A DNA stretch of 64,000 bases from Moraxella sp. ZY210820 (GCF_030674635.1 NZ_CP089978.1:1984001-2048000), one strand, 5' to 3'. Positions 17,310-28,389 are shown, numbered from the stretch's first letter. Program-made: numbers and translations. Notes: a model not told the origin generated them from the letters alone.

Positions 17310-18146
17310 TTATGTTCCTAATTCAATTAAACTGTTACTTTGATTGCCCCATTCACTCCATGCCCCATCATAGGCACGCACATCAACACCGAGTAAACGT
17401 GCCACCACATAAGCTAAACTTGAGCGATGATGGGACTGACAATACACCACCAATGGTTGATTTAAATCTAAACCTTGCTGTTCTAATTGCTGACGAATGT
17501 AAGCTAAAGGATATAATCGATACTGCTGTTGTTTATCAAATAAATTTAGCCAATCATAATTTACAGCCTCGGGAATATGCCCTGCACGGCGAGCCATACG
17601 TTTTTCGCCGATAAACTCTTCTTTGCTACGACAATCCCATAATTGTACCTTGCCTTGCTCGACTTTTGCCAATAATTCATCATACTCAATACGATACTGT
17701 CCAGTCAGATGTATAGGCAATAATTCAGATGCAGGTGCTAAAGTAGGCAAATCACTTGTTACAGGTAATTGTGCAGCCAAACACGCATGGATACCGCCAT
17801 TTAAGAGACTCACTCGCTCGAAACCTAAACAATGTAAAGTCCAAATCAACCGACTTGCCCAACCACCACCTTCATCATCATAAGCAATAACCCAATGCTG
17901 TGGCGAAATGGCTAAATCAGCAATTAAAGCTTGCAATTCATCAGCTAAAGGTAATAAACCTGTGATTTCATCAACTTGACGTACTAAACGTTTGGCTGAT
18001 AAATGTACCGCATGGGGTAAATGAATTTGTCGATATACACTTTCACGACTTAAATCTACAAATCGAATGTGTTGTTCATCAATCTGCTCACGTTCAAAGT
18101 ATAATGCTAAATCTTCAGCTTCAAGCAATAAGGGAAAGGTTTGCAT
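17310..18146 (-). CDS. thiosulfate/3-mercaptopyruvate sulfurtransferase (rhodanese)
   Basis: Two tandem rhodanese domains in 278 residues. The N-terminal domain (about 1-130, with [14 protein letters not shown]) is inactive. The C-terminal domain (about 150-275) has active-site Cys236 in [11 protein letters not shown]. The loop differs from CGSGVTA-type SseA and from CRKGVT rhodanese, so the acceptor and donor cannot be assigned. The product is cytoplasmic. It lies directly upstream of psd, separated by one base. Confidence 0.88.
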   Translation of the reverse strand: MQTFPLLLEAEDLALYFEREQIDEQHIRFVDLSRESVYRQIHLPHAVHLSAKRLVRQVDEITGLLPLADELQALIADLAISPQHWVIAYDDEGGGWASRLIWTLHCLGFERVSLLNGGIHACLAAQLPVTSDLPTLAPASELLPIHLTGQYRIEYDELLAKVEQGKVQLWDCRSKEEFIGEKRMARRAGHIPEAVNYDWLNLFDKQQQYRLYPLAYIRQQLEQQGLDLNQPLVVYCQSHHRSSLAYVVARLLGVDVRAYDGAWSEWGNQSNSLIELGT

Positions 18147-18206
18147 ATTTATTTTTCAGTTATAAATTGTGCTATTTTAACATAGAAATAAATTGTTAAA
18201 CATTAG

Positions 18207-18953
18207 CTAAGTCAATAATTCTTTTAATCGTGCTGGAAAATGATTGAGAAAATCTTTAGTAATAAAGTAATGCTCAGTATCAGTATAATCAATCGGTCTT
18301 ACCCCTACATAGTCAAATTGGAAAATTTGTGCATTAGGATAAACTAATAAAATCGGTGAATGGGTCGCAATAATAAATTGTGAATTATTTTTCACTAATT
18401 CATCAATTTGAACCAAAGCAGCTAATAAACGTGTTGGCGATAATGCGGCTTCAGGCTCATCTAGCAAATATAGACCATTACCTTTAAATTTATGTAACAA
18501 CATCGCCATAAATGCTTCGCCATGTGAACGTGTATGTAAAGAACCGCCACCAAAACCATTTAAATAAGCAGGGTCGTCTAAATTATCCATATAAGTTGCA
18601 ACATTATAAAAACTTTCAGCTCTTAAAAAGTAAGCATCTCTAGCACGTTTAAAACTTTTGATTAAACGTAAATGTTGTTCCAATCCTGTATCAATTTTAT
18701 TCGTTGTTTTAAAATCAATATTACGATTACCACCTTCTGTGCCTAAACCAAAAGCTTTAGCAATCGCTTCCAATACAGTCGATTTCCCAGAACCATTTTC
18801 CCCTACAAAAAATGTTACATCAGCATGAAAATTTATTTTATCCAAATTTTGCACTGCAGGAATATTAAATGGAAATTCACTCCAATCAATATGCTGTTGC
18901 TGTATAAATTCGATACGGCGTACATAGGGACGCATGGCTAAAAAATCTTCCAT
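18207..18953 (-). CDS. AAA-type predicted ATPase (COG3910-like)
   Basis: 248 residues from the ATG at 18953; an in-frame TTG at 18962 is less likely. It is an ABC/SMC-like single-domain ATPase: Walker A GENGSGKST near residue 50, a SHGEAF signature-like segment near 160, Walker B LYLLDEPEAALSP, and the switch histidine in IIATHSP. This pattern is that of the COG3910/OLD-like predicted ATPases whose role is unknown. It is not next to a nuclease gene, so a defence role is not supported here. Confidence 0.8.
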   Translation of the reverse strand: MEDFLAMRPYVRRIEFIQQQHIDWSEFPFNIPAVQNLDKINFHADVTFFVGENGSGKSTVLEAIAKAFGLGTEGGNRNIDFKTTNKIDTGLEQHLRLIKSFKRARDAYFLRAESFYNVATYMDNLDDPAYLNGFGGGSLHTRSHGEAFMAMLLHKFKGNGLYLLDEPEAALSPTRLLAALVQIDELVKNNSQFIIATHSPILLVYPNAQIFQFDYVGVRPIDYTDTEHYFITKDFLNHFPARLKELLT

Positions 18954-18974
18954 CTGCACCAACTCTTAACTTCT

Positions 18975-19856
18975 TTAGCTTTCATTGATATCTGCGTTTA
19001 AATCAGTATCATTAAGCACTTGAATTTTTTGTACCGCAAAACGAATTTGATGTTGCACAAAAGCATCGCATACTTTTTCTTGCACTTCATCTCGCACCAA
19101 AGTAAAGTTTTCTTGACGACACCATACACAAAATAATAATTCAAGCGATGTTTCTTTAAATGCTGTAACCGCAACTGTTGGTTTAGGCTCTTCTAAAGCC
19201 AAATGATATTGACGACCTACGTCCAATAATATTTTACGCACTTTACTTAAATCTTCTTTAAAATCAATATAGAGCGTAATCGGTAAACGGCGTATTGGAA
19301 ATTTGGATAAATTCAATACAGGTGAACGAATAAGTTGCTCATTTGGCAGTCGAATATAAATATTATCTAAAGTTAATAATTTCACCGACATTAAATCAAT
19401 CGAAATCACTTTACCTTCTAAAGTATGCCCACGAATATAGGTAATTTGAATGGTATCGCCCACTTCAAATGCCCCTTCGCCAATTAAAAACATACCACTA
19501 ATCAAGTTACTGGCTGATGTTTGCGATGCAAAACCCAATGCCACCGTCAAAATACCCGCCGCACCTAAAAATAAACTTAAATTAAAACCTGCTTCTTTTA
19601 AACCTGCAATCACAAAAAATAGGAAAATCGCATAAAAAATTAAACGTCGCCATACCAAATTTTGATGGGCATTGAGCTTTAAGCCAATGGTTTTAACAAA
19701 AGTATTGGAAATAAAACGAGCTAATAAAAAACCTATAAAAACCAAAATCACCGCAAGTAAAATTTCTACTATACGCTCACTGCTAAAACTTTTGAGCATA
19801 CCTTGAAAAGTATTGGTTAAATCTTGGCTAATCTCTTGAGAAATATTATTTGCCAT
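18975..19856 (-). CDS. MscS-family mechanosensitive channel
   Basis: 293 residues, near the size of MscS. Three hydrophobic segments are visible: about 31-50, 70-88 and a Gly/Ala-rich pore helix (LFLGAAGILTVALGFASQTS) near 93-112. A cytoplasmic beta domain (VGDTIQITYIRGHTLEGKV and onward) and an alpha/beta C-terminus follow. It would open under membrane tension to release solutes in hypo-osmotic shock. It is followed on the same strand by the ATPase gene (21-base gap) and preceded by the gene at 19867 (10-base gap). Confidence 0.9.
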   Translation of the reverse strand: MANNISQEISQDLTNTFQGMLKSFSSERIVEILLAVILVFIGFLLARFISNTFVKTIGLKLNAHQNLVWRRLIFYAIFLFFVIAGLKEAGFNLSLFLGAAGILTVALGFASQTSASNLISGMFLIGEGAFEVGDTIQITYIRGHTLEGKVISIDLMSVKLLTLDNIYIRLPNEQLIRSPVLNLSKFPIRRLPITLYIDFKEDLSKVRKILLDVGRQYHLALEEPKPTVAVTAFKETSLELLFCVWCRQENFTLVRDEVQEKVCDAFVQHQIRFAVQKIQVLNDTDLNADINES

Positions 19857-19866
19857 ATCCTACTCA

Positions 19867-20673
19867 TTAAAATAATTCAAACATTTTAAATAATGTGGTT
19901 TGCTCATGTTCAGAATGAATATTTTCCACTTGACCTGCAAAATCTGGGCTACGCTGTTCAATTTTAATACGTGGATTTTGGTCTCCATCATAATTCACAC
20001 GAATTAACGATGTAACTAAACGCCCGCTACTTTCACTATAAAATAATGGTAATGCCGTTACAGGAATATTCATACGTTCAAAATGCAAAGGGCGTGTACT
20101 TACATTTTGCACAAATACAGGCGTTACCGCACGAAATGCTCTGAGTACCAACGCATCTAATTCTGTACGCCCATCTACCGATGTTACATAGCAAATCTGC
20201 CCTTCACGTTTATTCTCGCCAAACCATGTTTCCTTAGGACGCATAATCGGTAATTCAAATAAAGGCTGTTCCGCACGATGAATATAAGCACGCAACCATA
20301 AAGGTGTACTAATATATAATATTGCACTTTGTCCACTCGCAACATAAATCGGTTCAACAGGTTTAATCACAATCGAGCGTGGTGCTAAACGTGGCATTAG
20401 ATGTAAAGTCGGCTCAGTATGCTTAAACATAAAACGATTGACTTGGCTCGGCTGTGGTAATTGATAAGCCGTATCCAAAATTTCACGAAAATCCTGTTCG
20501 TAGTCATATTGTATTTCAGGGCGATAATATTCCAAACGCCACTCAGTTAAATGACGAGTAATTTTGATTTGTAAAGACCCCATTTGCCAAATTCGACTTT
20601 GATTTAAATCAAAATGTTGTACCCCCCACCATTTAATGATATTTTTTTGTGGCAAATGTAATTGTTCTAACAT
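19867..20673 (-). CDS. conserved hypothetical protein next to mscS (possibly DUF432)
   Basis: 268 residues from the ATG at 20673, which has AGG 6 bases upstream; the in-frame TTG at 20679 overlaps that site. It has no signal peptide or membrane segment and is beta-rich, with features such as RSIVIKPVEPIYVASGQSAI and TPLWLRAYIH. The pattern recalls DUF432 proteins, which from memory occur beside MscS-type channels, but this was not verified. A regulatory or accessory role for the adjacent channel is possible. Confidence 0.7.
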   Translation of the reverse strand: MLEQLHLPQKNIIKWWGVQHFDLNQSRIWQMGSLQIKITRHLTEWRLEYYRPEIQYDYEQDFREILDTAYQLPQPSQVNRFMFKHTEPTLHLMPRLAPRSIVIKPVEPIYVASGQSAILYISTPLWLRAYIHRAEQPLFELPIMRPKETWFGENKREGQICYVTSVDGRTELDALVLRAFRAVTPVFVQNVSTRPLHFERMNIPVTALPLFYSESSGRLVTSLIRVNYDGDQNPRIKIEQRSPDFAGQVENIHSEHEQTTLFKMFELF

Positions 20674-20692
20674 ACTCAACCTACTGTTTAAT

Positions 20693-21421
20693 TTAATCTT
20701 TTGGCACTTGACTACTCGCCATACGTCCTAAAATAACACGCTGACGTTGTTTTAATTTTGCATTATTGCGATTTTTTTGATAATAACGTGGCTGTGGCAA
20801 AATCGCTGCTAAAAATGCTGCTTGCTCACGAGTTAAATACTTGGCACTATGCCCAAAATAATACAAAGACGCTGTTTCCACACCATAAATATGATCGCCA
20901 AACTCTACCGAATTCATATACACTTCTAAAATACGTTTTTTAGACCATAATAATTCCATCATAATCGTAATCATCGCTTCTTGCCCTTTACGTAATAAAG
21001 AACGATGATTAGTCAAATATAAATTTTTTGCTAATTGTTGAGAAATGGTTGAACCACCACGAACTACCGTACCATGTCGTTGGTTATTAATCAATGCATT
21101 TTCAATACTATGCCAATCAAAGCCATGATGTTTAATAAAACGTGTATCTTCAGAAGCGATAATTGCCTGTGCCATATAAGGACTAATTTCGTCCCAATCT
21201 CGCCACTCATGTTGAATACCCTGATTTAAATTACCACCAAAATAATAACTCCAACGCATAAACATCGTAGTTTCAACAGGATTAGTTCGCCAATAGAATA
21301 AACTCGCAAATACAGCTAATTGAAATGCTAAAAATACACTCAGCACAATAATGAGTAATTTTTTAATCAATAATAATAAACGTTGAAATTCTTGTTTCAA
21401 CCACTGCAATTTTTCACGCAC
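20693..21421 (-). CDS. mtgA: monofunctional biosynthetic peptidoglycan transglycosylase
   Basis: Glycosyltransferase family 51 enzyme (242 residues, GTG start) that polymerises lipid II into glycan strands. One N-terminal membrane helix (about 20-43) is followed by the GT51 domain with catalytic Glu91 in SEDTRFIKHHGFDW, GGSTISQQLAKNLYL, and the downstream YMNSVEFGDHIYGVE motif. No transpeptidase domain is present, which distinguishes it from PBP1a/1b. It is 19 bases upstream of the conserved hypothetical gene. Confidence 0.95.
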   Translation of the reverse strand: MREKLQWLKQEFQRLLLLIKKLLIIVLSVFLAFQLAVFASLFYWRTNPVETTMFMRWSYYFGGNLNQGIQHEWRDWDEISPYMAQAIIASEDTRFIKHHGFDWHSIENALINNQRHGTVVRGGSTISQQLAKNLYLTNHRSLLRKGQEAMITIMMELLWSKKRILEVYMNSVEFGDHIYGVETASLYYFGHSAKYLTREQAAFLAAILPQPRYYQKNRNNAKLKQRQRVILGRMASSQVPKD

Positions 21422-21483
21422 GGCGATTCTCTATCTTATCGATATTCTAAATATACAATCTCATATTTCATCAACATTTATCA

Positions 21484-21831
21484 TTAATCATCACGTGTTT
21501 TCACATCAAATAATTCAATTTCAAAAGTCAAATCGGAATGCGGTGGAATAATATTCCCCATTTTACGCTCGCCATAAGCTAAATGTGATGGTACAATGAG
21601 CTTACGCTTACCACCTACTTTCATACCCATAATCCCTATATCCCAACCTTTAATCACACGTCCTGTACCAATCACGCATTCAAAATAACGACCTTTATCA
21701 ATCGATGAATCAAACTTTGTTCCATCAGCTAACCACCCCGTATAATGTGTGGTAATTAATGCACCTTTAACCGCTTCTTTACCCGTACCGACTACTAAAT
21801 CAATGATTTCAGTTTGTTTTTCAGACATTGT
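21484..21831 (-). CDS. FKBP-type peptidyl-prolyl isomerase
   Basis: 115 residues from the ATG at 21831; the longer frame from 21846 contains the AGAGA ribosome site. A single FKBP domain: VGTGKEAVKGALITTHYTGW, LADGTKFDSS, GTGRVIKGWDIGIMGM and GGKRKLIVPSHLAYGE. No signal peptide, so it is cytoplasmic. Catalyses cis-trans isomerisation of X-Pro bonds. Confidence 0.92.
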   Translation of the reverse strand, partial: TMSEKQTEIIDLVVGTGKEAVKGALITTHYTGWLADGTKFDSSIDKGRYFECVIGTGRVIKGWDIGIMGMKVGGKRKLIVPSHLAYGERKMGNIIPPHSDLTFEIELFDVKTRDD

Positions 21832-21921
21832 ACTATCTCTTTGCAAAAAAATTATTATATGCTGAACTGTGGATTGATAAAAGTACTTTATGATAGGTTT
21901 GATGTAAATCGTGGTTACAAA

Positions 21922-21953
21922 AAATATGCTAAGTATTTCTACTTAGCATATTT
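21922..21953 (-). terminator. terminator after the first mqo gene
   Basis: A perfect 14-bp stem closed by a GAAA tetraloop on the minus strand (AAATATGCTAAGTA / TACTTAGCATATTT), continuing into a T run. It lies 17 bases behind the mqo stop. Confidence 0.85.
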
Positions 21954-21970
21954 GAACATCAAGAGTAACA

Positions 21971-23641
21971 TCACAACGCTTGCTCTTCATTATTTAAGTT
22001 TTTGCTACCTTCACTTTGAGCTGATACTTCAGCTGTTGGACGAGTTGCTAAATCTGCAGGTACTTCAATATGCGTTAATTGTAATGCTTCACTGGTCATA
22101 CGGCGAATTTCATTAGTTAAAGCCACACTTTCATTGAGCTTTTGCCCATAAGATGGAATGATTTGCTTTAACTTTTCTGCCCAACCATTTTTCATTTGTT
22201 CTGGGAATGATTTTGCTAATACATCAAGCATTGCAGGCGGAGAAATTGATGCACCTGGTGAAGCTCCCAATAACGCTGCCATAGAATGATCTTTATCTGT
22301 TACCACTTCAGTACCAAATTGTAACACAGCACCCAATTTAGGGTCTTTCTTAATCACTTGCACACGCTGACCTGCTGTAATTAATTTCCAGTATTTACGT
22401 TCAGCAGTAGGGTAATATTTAACCAATTCAGCATGACGGTCATTGTCTTTAAGCTGTGCTTGTTGCATTAAATATTTAATTAAATCTGTATTTTGTACAC
22501 CAATTTTCATCATACCAAATAAATTGTGATTATTTACTGATGATACAATATCAAAAATTGAACCTGTTTTTAAGAAACGTGTATTAAACAATGCATAAGG
22601 ACCAAATAACATAGTACGTTTACCATCAAGGAAACGAGTGTCTAAGTGTGGCACAGACATCGGTGGTGCTCCCACTTCAGCTTGACCATAGACTTTTGCA
22701 TTATGCTTGCCTGTTATATTTGGATCTTCAAATGATAAGAATTGACCACCTACAGGGAAACCACCATAATTATGTGATTCTGGTGTATCTGCCATTTGTA
22801 ATAAAGTTAATGATGCACCGCCCGCACCTAAAAATACAAATTTTGTTTTAATGGTACGCTCAGTATTGGTTTTTAAATCTTTAACGGTAACATTCCACGT
22901 TTTATCCGCATTTTGACGTAATGCTGTTACTTCATGCTCTAAATCTAACTTGAAGTTTTCACTACGTTGTAAACTTTCTGTTAATTGACGAGTAATCGCA
23001 CCAAAATTGACATCAGTACCAATCGGCATATAAGTTGCTGCTACTTTTTGATTTGGATCACGTCCTTCAATCAAAAGTGGAGCCCATTTACGAATTTGTT
23101 CTTGGTCAGTTGTAAATTGCATACCATAGAATAATGGGTTTTTAGTCATCACTTCATGACGTTTACGCAAAAACTCAATATTGTTATCACCCCATACAAA
23201 ACTCATATGTGGTACATCATTGATAAAATCAGTCGGTGTAGCACTTAAACGTTTTAATTTAACCATACTAGCCCAAAATTGGCGTGCTACTTCAAATTGT
23301 TCTGCAATACCCACCGCACGGTCAGCACTTACACTACCATCTTTAGCTTGTGGTGTATAGTTTAATTCTGCAAAACCTGCGTGTCCTGTTCCCGCATTAT
23401 TCCAACCATCAGAACTTTCCATAGCAACCGCTGATAAACGTTCAAAAGCATGAATTTTCCATGTTGGTTCTAACTCTTGCAAATAAGTTGCAAGGGTCAT
23501 ACTCATAATACCGCCACCAATAACAACTGCCTCTACAGGTTGCTCATTTTGTGGTGCTGGAACACTACGTTTGATTAAAGGCCAATGCAGAAATAAAAAG
23601 ACTGCAATAATAAGAAGGATAATGAATGTTACAATGACCAT
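21971..23641 (-). CDS. mqo: malate:quinone oxidoreductase, membrane-anchored (copy 1)
   Basis: FAD enzyme of the TCA cycle that oxidises malate to oxaloacetate and passes electrons to quinone. From the ATG at 23641 it has 556 residues. It begins with a hydrophobic helix ([20 protein letters not shown]), whereas many Mqo proteins lack a membrane segment. The FAD motif [16 protein letters not shown] follows at about 37-52, then the [18 protein letters not shown] signature. It is very similar along its length to the copy just upstream (23912-25615). A 234-270 base gap with its own terminator separates the two, so they are independent units. Confidence 0.93.
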   Translation of the reverse strand: MVIVTFIILLIIAVFLFLHWPLIKRSVPAPQNEQPVEAVVIGGGIMSMTLATYLQELEPTWKIHAFERLSAVAMESSDGWNNAGTGHAGFAELNYTPQAKDGSVSADRAVGIAEQFEVARQFWASMVKLKRLSATPTDFINDVPHMSFVWGDNNIEFLRKRHEVMTKNPLFYGMQFTTDQEQIRKWAPLLIEGRDPNQKVAATYMPIGTDVNFGAITRQLTESLQRSENFKLDLEHEVTALRQNADKTWNVTVKDLKTNTERTIKTKFVFLGAGGASLTLLQMADTPESHNYGGFPVGGQFLSFEDPNITGKHNAKVYGQAEVGAPPMSVPHLDTRFLDGKRTMLFGPYALFNTRFLKTGSIFDIVSSVNNHNLFGMMKIGVQNTDLIKYLMQQAQLKDNDRHAELVKYYPTAERKYWKLITAGQRVQVIKKDPKLGAVLQFGTEVVTDKDHSMAALLGASPGASISPPAMLDVLAKSFPEQMKNGWAEKLKQIIPSYGQKLNESVALTNEIRRMTSEALQLTHIEVPADLATRPTAEVSAQSEGSKNLNNEEQAL

Positions 23642-23862
23642 AATATTACATTCCGACTGACAGAAAGTTTGACGCATAAGATAGCATATTTTTTAAAATA
23701 ATTCATCTTATCTATTTGACTTTTATATAAAAAGCTGATTTTTATACAGACAATTTTCTATTTTCAATTCACCTATTTTGCTATATTTTTATTTTTTATC
23801 ATAGACTTAGCAATCTATCAAACCTTAATATTATATTTCAAAATAACTATTATCATCATAAA

Positions 23863-23893
23863 AAATAGCTAGGTAACATCGACCTAGCTATTT
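23863..23893 (-). terminator. terminator after the second mqo gene
   Basis: A 12-bp perfect stem (AAATAGCTAGGT / ACCTAGCTATTT) with a 7-base loop and a minus-strand T run. It begins 19 bases after the mqo stop and separates the two paralogues. The rest of 23642-23911 is AT-rich with no other signal. Confidence 0.85.
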
Positions 23894-23911
23894 CACATCT
23901 ACCTTAAATGC

Positions 23912-25615
23912 TTACAATGCTTGTTGTTCATTGTTTAAATTTTTAGATGTTGATTTATCATCACGCTTTGGTGTATCAAGTTTTACATCAGCCTTAGGAG
24001 CATTTGGTGTTAAATCTGCTGGTACTTCAAGATATGGCAGTTTTAATGCTTCACTGGTCATACGGCGAATTTTATTGGTTAATTCGGCACTTTCATTCAA
24101 ACTTAAACCATAAGATGGAATAATTTGTTTCAACTTATCTTCCCAACCATTTTTCATTTGATTAGGGAATGATTTTGTCAATACCGTCAGCATAATTGGA
24201 GGTGATGTTGAAGCACCCGGTGAAGCACCCAATAAAGCTGCAATCGAATGGTCTTTATCTGTTACGACTTCAGTGCCAAACTGTAAAACCGTACCTTTCT
24301 CAGGGTCTTTCTTAATCACTTGTACACGCTGACCTGCTGTAATTAATTTCCAATGCTCTTTTTTTGCATTTGGATAATATTTCAACAACTCTGCATGACG
24401 TGCTTCATCATTTAATTGAGCTTGTTGCATGAGATAAGTGACTAAATCAGTATTATCCACACCTACTTTCATCATACCTAAGACGTTATTATTATTAACT
24501 GATGAAACTACATCAAAAATTGAACCTGTTTTTAAAAAACGTGTATTAAATAACGCATAAGGACCAAATAACATGGTTTGCTTACCGTCTAAGAAACGTG
24601 TATCTAAGTGTGGAACAGACATTGGTGGAGCCCCCACTTCCGCTTGACCATACACTTTAGCACGATGACGAGTGGTAATTTCAGGGTCTTCAAATGATAA
24701 GAATTGACCACCTACAGGAAAACCACCATAATATTTCGCTTCAGGAATACCAGATAATTGTAATAATTTTAATGAAGCACCACCCGCACCGATAAATACA
24801 AATTTTGTTTTAACTGTACGTTCAGTATTATTTTTCAAATCATAAACGGTTACATTCCACGTTTTATCATCATTTTGACGTAAATCACGCACTTCATGTT
24901 GCACTTCAAGTTTAAAATTTGAGTTACGTTTTAAACTATCAGTTAATTGATTAGTAATCACACCAAAATTCACATCAGTACCTAATGGCATATAAGTTGC
25001 TGCCACTTTTTGATTTGGATCACGTCCTTCAATAATTAATGGAGCCCATTTACGAATTTGCTCTTGGTCAGTGGTAAATTCCATACCATAAAATAATGGA
25101 TTTTTGGTAATCGCTTCATGACGTTTACGCAAAAATTCTACATTTTTATCGCCCCACACAAAACTCATGTGTGGTACAGCATTGATAAAATCAGCAGGAT
25201 TAGCACTTAAACGCCCTTGTTGCACTTGATGAGCCCAAAATTGGCGAGAAATTTCAAATTGTTCAGCAATTTTAACTGCACGTTCAGTTTGTACTACACC
25301 ATTTTTTTCAGGTGTATAATTTAATTCAGCAAAACCAGCATGACCTGTACCTGCATTATTCCAACCATTAGAACTTTCCAATGCCACCGCATCTAAACGT
25401 TCAAAGGCTTGCACTTTCCAATCAGGCTCTAACTCTTGTAAATAGGTGGCTAAAGTCATACTCATAATACCACCACCAATCAATACAACATCAATCGGTT
25501 GGTCATTTTCAGCAGCTGGAACGGCACGTTTATATAAAGGCCAATATAAGAATAAAATAGCTGCAAGAATTGCTACGACAATCAATGCACCTATGATTTT
25601 AAGGGATTTTTTCAT
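23912..25615 (-). CDS. mqo: malate:quinone oxidoreductase, membrane-anchored (copy 2)
   Basis: 567 residues, the tandem paralogue of the gene at 21971. An N-terminal helix (about 6-25) is followed by the FAD motif [17 protein letters not shown], the [18 protein letters not shown] signature, and the conserved [20 protein letters not shown] stretch shared exactly with copy 1. The C-terminus is a charged Lys/Asp-rich tail ending in NLNNEQQAL, matching NLNNEEQAL of copy 1. Separate terminators suggest separate control, perhaps by carbon source. Confidence 0.93.
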   Translation of the reverse strand: MKKSLKIIGALIVVAILAAILFLYWPLYKRAVPAAENDQPIDVVLIGGGIMSMTLATYLQELEPDWKVQAFERLDAVALESSNGWNNAGTGHAGFAELNYTPEKNGVVQTERAVKIAEQFEISRQFWAHQVQQGRLSANPADFINAVPHMSFVWGDKNVEFLRKRHEAITKNPLFYGMEFTTDQEQIRKWAPLIIEGRDPNQKVAATYMPLGTDVNFGVITNQLTDSLKRNSNFKLEVQHEVRDLRQNDDKTWNVTVYDLKNNTERTVKTKFVFIGAGGASLKLLQLSGIPEAKYYGGFPVGGQFLSFEDPEITTRHRAKVYGQAEVGAPPMSVPHLDTRFLDGKQTMLFGPYALFNTRFLKTGSIFDVVSSVNNNNVLGMMKVGVDNTDLVTYLMQQAQLNDEARHAELLKYYPNAKKEHWKLITAGQRVQVIKKDPEKGTVLQFGTEVVTDKDHSIAALLGASPGASTSPPIMLTVLTKSFPNQMKNGWEDKLKQIIPSYGLSLNESAELTNKIRRMTSEALKLPYLEVPADLTPNAPKADVKLDTPKRDDKSTSKNLNNEQQAL

Positions 25616-26006
25616 AATTTAACTTCTTGATAGATTAAGCAAAGCAATAAAAATCAAATAAAAGTATGTTTCATGATAAAAATTAAAATATTTTCAATAT
25701 CTTATAATTTATAAGCAACACACAATAATCAGTTTTAATCTTGCTTAATCAATAGATTAATTGGAATGTTTACTGTATTACTCGGATATTATAGCAAATG
25801 GTCAAGCATTCGGGTTATTTTTGTAATAAATAGTATTATTTTATATATCAAATTTAAAAATATAGTTTAACTTCACTCAATTTAATTTTATAAGGTATTG
25901 ATAATATTTAAATTATCTATATGATGTTAGATAAATTATCATTAACGCATACAAAAAAATCAAGCACTACTATAGTAATCATAGAAAAATTATAATCCAA
26001 ATCACC
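25616..26006. other. intergenic region without recognised features
   Basis: About 390 bases of AT-rich sequence between the second mqo gene and the terminator of the lytic transglycosylase gene. No gene, repeat or convincing promoter was identified; the mqo promoter must lie in its left part. Confidence 0.5.
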
Positions 26007-26036
26007 AAAAACCGTTTATGCTCTCACATAAACGGT
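26007..26036 (-). terminator. terminator after the lytic transglycosylase gene
   Basis: Stem ACCGTTTATG / CATAAACGGT with a 6-base loop, continued on the minus strand by a T run. It starts about 20 bases past the stop codon at 26058. Confidence 0.85.
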
Positions 26037-26057
26037 CTTTGATTATACTCAAATCAA

Positions 26058-27359
26058 TTAATATAATAATGGACTTGCGGTACGCACGCTAATAAATCCA
26101 TCAGCCAACAAACCACTTGCGATTTGCCATTGATGGAATGCACGGCGAGTATTGCTACCTAATACGCCATCTGTACCTTTAGTATCAAAACCAAGTGAAG
26201 TTAAACGCTGTTGTAACACTTGTACTTGACTTGATGATAATGCTTGCTCATTTTGAGGCCATGAACGATGCATCGCTTGCTTATTAACAATCCCTTTTGC
26301 CAACATACTCACTGCTAATGCATAACTTGATGAATTATTATACACACGAATCATATCAAAATTCTTGCTTAATAATAATGCAGGACCATTTGCACCCGCA
26401 GGTAACCACAATTCTGCTTCACTATTTAATAATTCTGGAATATCCGCTACAAAATGCAAGCCTAATTGTTGCCATTGAGCAAAAGTTCTTTTCGCACCTA
26501 CATTTTTATAATCAAAACCAAGCGGTAAAGTTACTTCATAATAAGGATTTAAACCACGAACCCAACCTGATTTAGATAAATAATTTGCCGTTGAACTTAA
26601 AGCATCAGCTGTTGCCCATGGATTACGGCGACCATCGCCATTACCATCTACACCAAAACTTTGCCAAGTCGTTGGGATAAATTGTGTATGCCCCATACCA
26701 CCAGCCCAAGAACCTTTGAGATGATGCCATACTAAATCACCACGCTGTAACAAATCAGCCATCGCCAATAATTGCTGTTCTGCCCAATCACGACGACGAC
26801 CATCATAAGCTAAGGTTGCTAAAGCACTTGGTAAATTACTGGTGCCTGTTCCTGCACCATAAGATGATTCAATACCCCAAATCGCTGTTACAATCGAAGC
26901 AGGCACGCCATATTGAGACTCTAAACTCATCAGTAAATTACGATTTTGAGCTAAATGTTGTTGCCCAGCTTTATTTTTGCTTTGTACTGATTGAGCATAA
27001 GCCCATGGCATTTTTGAAAATTCAGGTTGCTGACGGTCAAGATTAATCACTTGTGTATTATAAGTCGCTTGTTCCAATAAACGCTGTAAAGCATAGGTTG
27101 GATAACCACTTTGAGTAGCACGATATAAAAAATCTTGTTTCCATTCAGAAAAATTTACATAGTGTCGTGCCATACCAGTGCTAATATTTGGCACATGATT
27201 AGGTGTTGTTGTAACAGGCGGTAAATGTGGCTGTGTTGTTGGTACTGTTGGTGATGGTATATTATTCGGCTGACCTGAATGGTAAACTACAGTTTTAGTA
27301 CAAGAGATCAAACCTACACCTAATATCATTACACTTAATGCTATAAGAGATTTTTGCAT
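26058..27359 (-). CDS. lytic murein transglycosylase (MltB type) lipoprotein
   Basis: 433 residues from the ATG at 27359, which has GGAG 7 bases upstream. A lipoprotein signal with lipobox LISC places lipid on Cys20, then a Pro/Thr-rich linker (about 30-60). The SLT_2/MltB catalytic domain follows, with the probable catalytic Glu in WGIESSYGAGTG and GGMGHTQFIPTTW. A C-terminal peptidoglycan-binding domain (QVLQQRLTSLGFDTKG...VLGSNTRRAF) closes the protein. It cleaves glycan strands to anhydro-muropeptides in the periplasm at the outer membrane. Confidence 0.93.
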   Translation of the reverse strand: MQKSLIALSVMILGVGLISCTKTVVYHSGQPNNIPSPTVPTTQPHLPPVTTTPNHVPNISTGMARHYVNFSEWKQDFLYRATQSGYPTYALQRLLEQATYNTQVINLDRQQPEFSKMPWAYAQSVQSKNKAGQQHLAQNRNLLMSLESQYGVPASIVTAIWGIESSYGAGTGTSNLPSALATLAYDGRRRDWAEQQLLAMADLLQRGDLVWHHLKGSWAGGMGHTQFIPTTWQSFGVDGNGDGRRNPWATADALSSTANYLSKSGWVRGLNPYYEVTLPLGFDYKNVGAKRTFAQWQQLGLHFVADIPELLNSEAELWLPAGANGPALLLSKNFDMIRVYNNSSSYALAVSMLAKGIVNKQAMHRSWPQNEQALSSSQVQVLQQRLTSLGFDTKGTDGVLGSNTRRAFHQWQIASGLLADGFISVRTASPLLY

Positions 27360-27458
27360 CACACACTCCTTCAATTATTTATGCTCGACACTATAACAAT
27401 TTTCATGGTTTTAGTCGATGATATTTTGTGAATAATATCAATTTTTTAGCAAATGAAC

Positions 27459-28367
27459 CTAATTTAAAGGTAGATTTAATAAACGCTTAGGAATTAAACG
27501 TCCTTTATTATTAACTTGAGCCAAACCTAGACATCGCCCTTGATAGAATACTAATAATTCATCTGTGGCAGGATAATCCACTGAACTTTCTTGCCCATTA
27601 CAAAAATATTTTACACGTTCTTCTACCAATTCAAACTGTGGCAAGTGCTGTACAGGAGCAAAAACTGGCAATAATAACTGCTCACGCTCACTTTCACTTA
27701 AACTTTCCAAATATTCAATCGTATAGGTTTCATTAAGTTGAAAATGACCTGTTTCTATACGATGTAAAGCGGTTAAATGCCCCACTGTTCCTAAGGCTTG
27801 TGCAATATCTTCACCCAATATACGCACATACGTTCCTTTAGAACAACTCACTTCTAAACTTAAAGACTGTTCATCAAAATGTAATAACGTTAATCTATCA
27901 ATCTCAATATTTCTTGGCTGACGTTCAATTTCAATACCTTGTCGGGCCAATTCATATAATGGTCGCCCATCTTTTTTTAAGGCAGAATACATCGGCGGAA
28001 TTTGTTGCGTTTTGCCTAAAAATTGTTGTAATACCTGTTCAATAGTGTCCTTACTCAAGCTAGGAATATTCTTTTCCACAATCACATTACCTTCAACATC
28101 GCCTGTACTGGTCGCTTGCCCCAAACGAATAGTAGTACGATAACATTTTTTTGCATCAAGTAAATAATGTGAAAACTTAGTCGCCTCACCCAAACAAATT
28201 GGTAATAATCCACTCGCTAATGGATCTAATGCTCCTGTATGCCCTGCTTTTTCCGCACGGAATAAATATCGTACTTTTTGCAAGGCTTGATTAGAACTTA
28301 AACCCAACGGTTTATTGAGTAAGAATACACCATGAATCGCACGGCGTAATATTTTTGCTTTTGACAT
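27459..28367 (-). CDS. truB: tRNA pseudouridine(55) synthase
   Basis: 302 residues from the ATG at 28367, with AGG 6 bases upstream; an in-frame TTG at 28373 is unlikely. Makes pseudouridine 55 in the T loop of tRNAs. Catalytic Asp48 sits in [12 protein letters not shown]. The C-terminal PUA-like region is present. It lies behind rplS on the same strand, with a strong terminator between. Confidence 0.96.
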   Translation of the reverse strand: MSKAKILRRAIHGVFLLNKPLGLSSNQALQKVRYLFRAEKAGHTGALDPLASGLLPICLGEATKFSHYLLDAKKCYRTTIRLGQATSTGDVEGNVIVEKNIPSLSKDTIEQVLQQFLGKTQQIPPMYSALKKDGRPLYELARQGIEIERQPRNIEIDRLTLLHFDEQSLSLEVSCSKGTYVRILGEDIAQALGTVGHLTALHRIETGHFQLNETYTIEYLESLSESEREQLLLPVFAPVQHLPQFELVEERVKYFCNGQESSVDYPATDELLVFYQGRCLGLAQVNNKGRLIPKRLLNLPLN

Positions 28368-28389
28368 AAACAACCTAATATTCTATATA

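Noticed and set aside
18207-18953. AAA ATPase considered as part of an OLD/Gabija-like defence system
   Set aside because: No TOPRIM domain in it and no helicase or nuclease gene beside it; the neighbours are housekeeping envelope genes.
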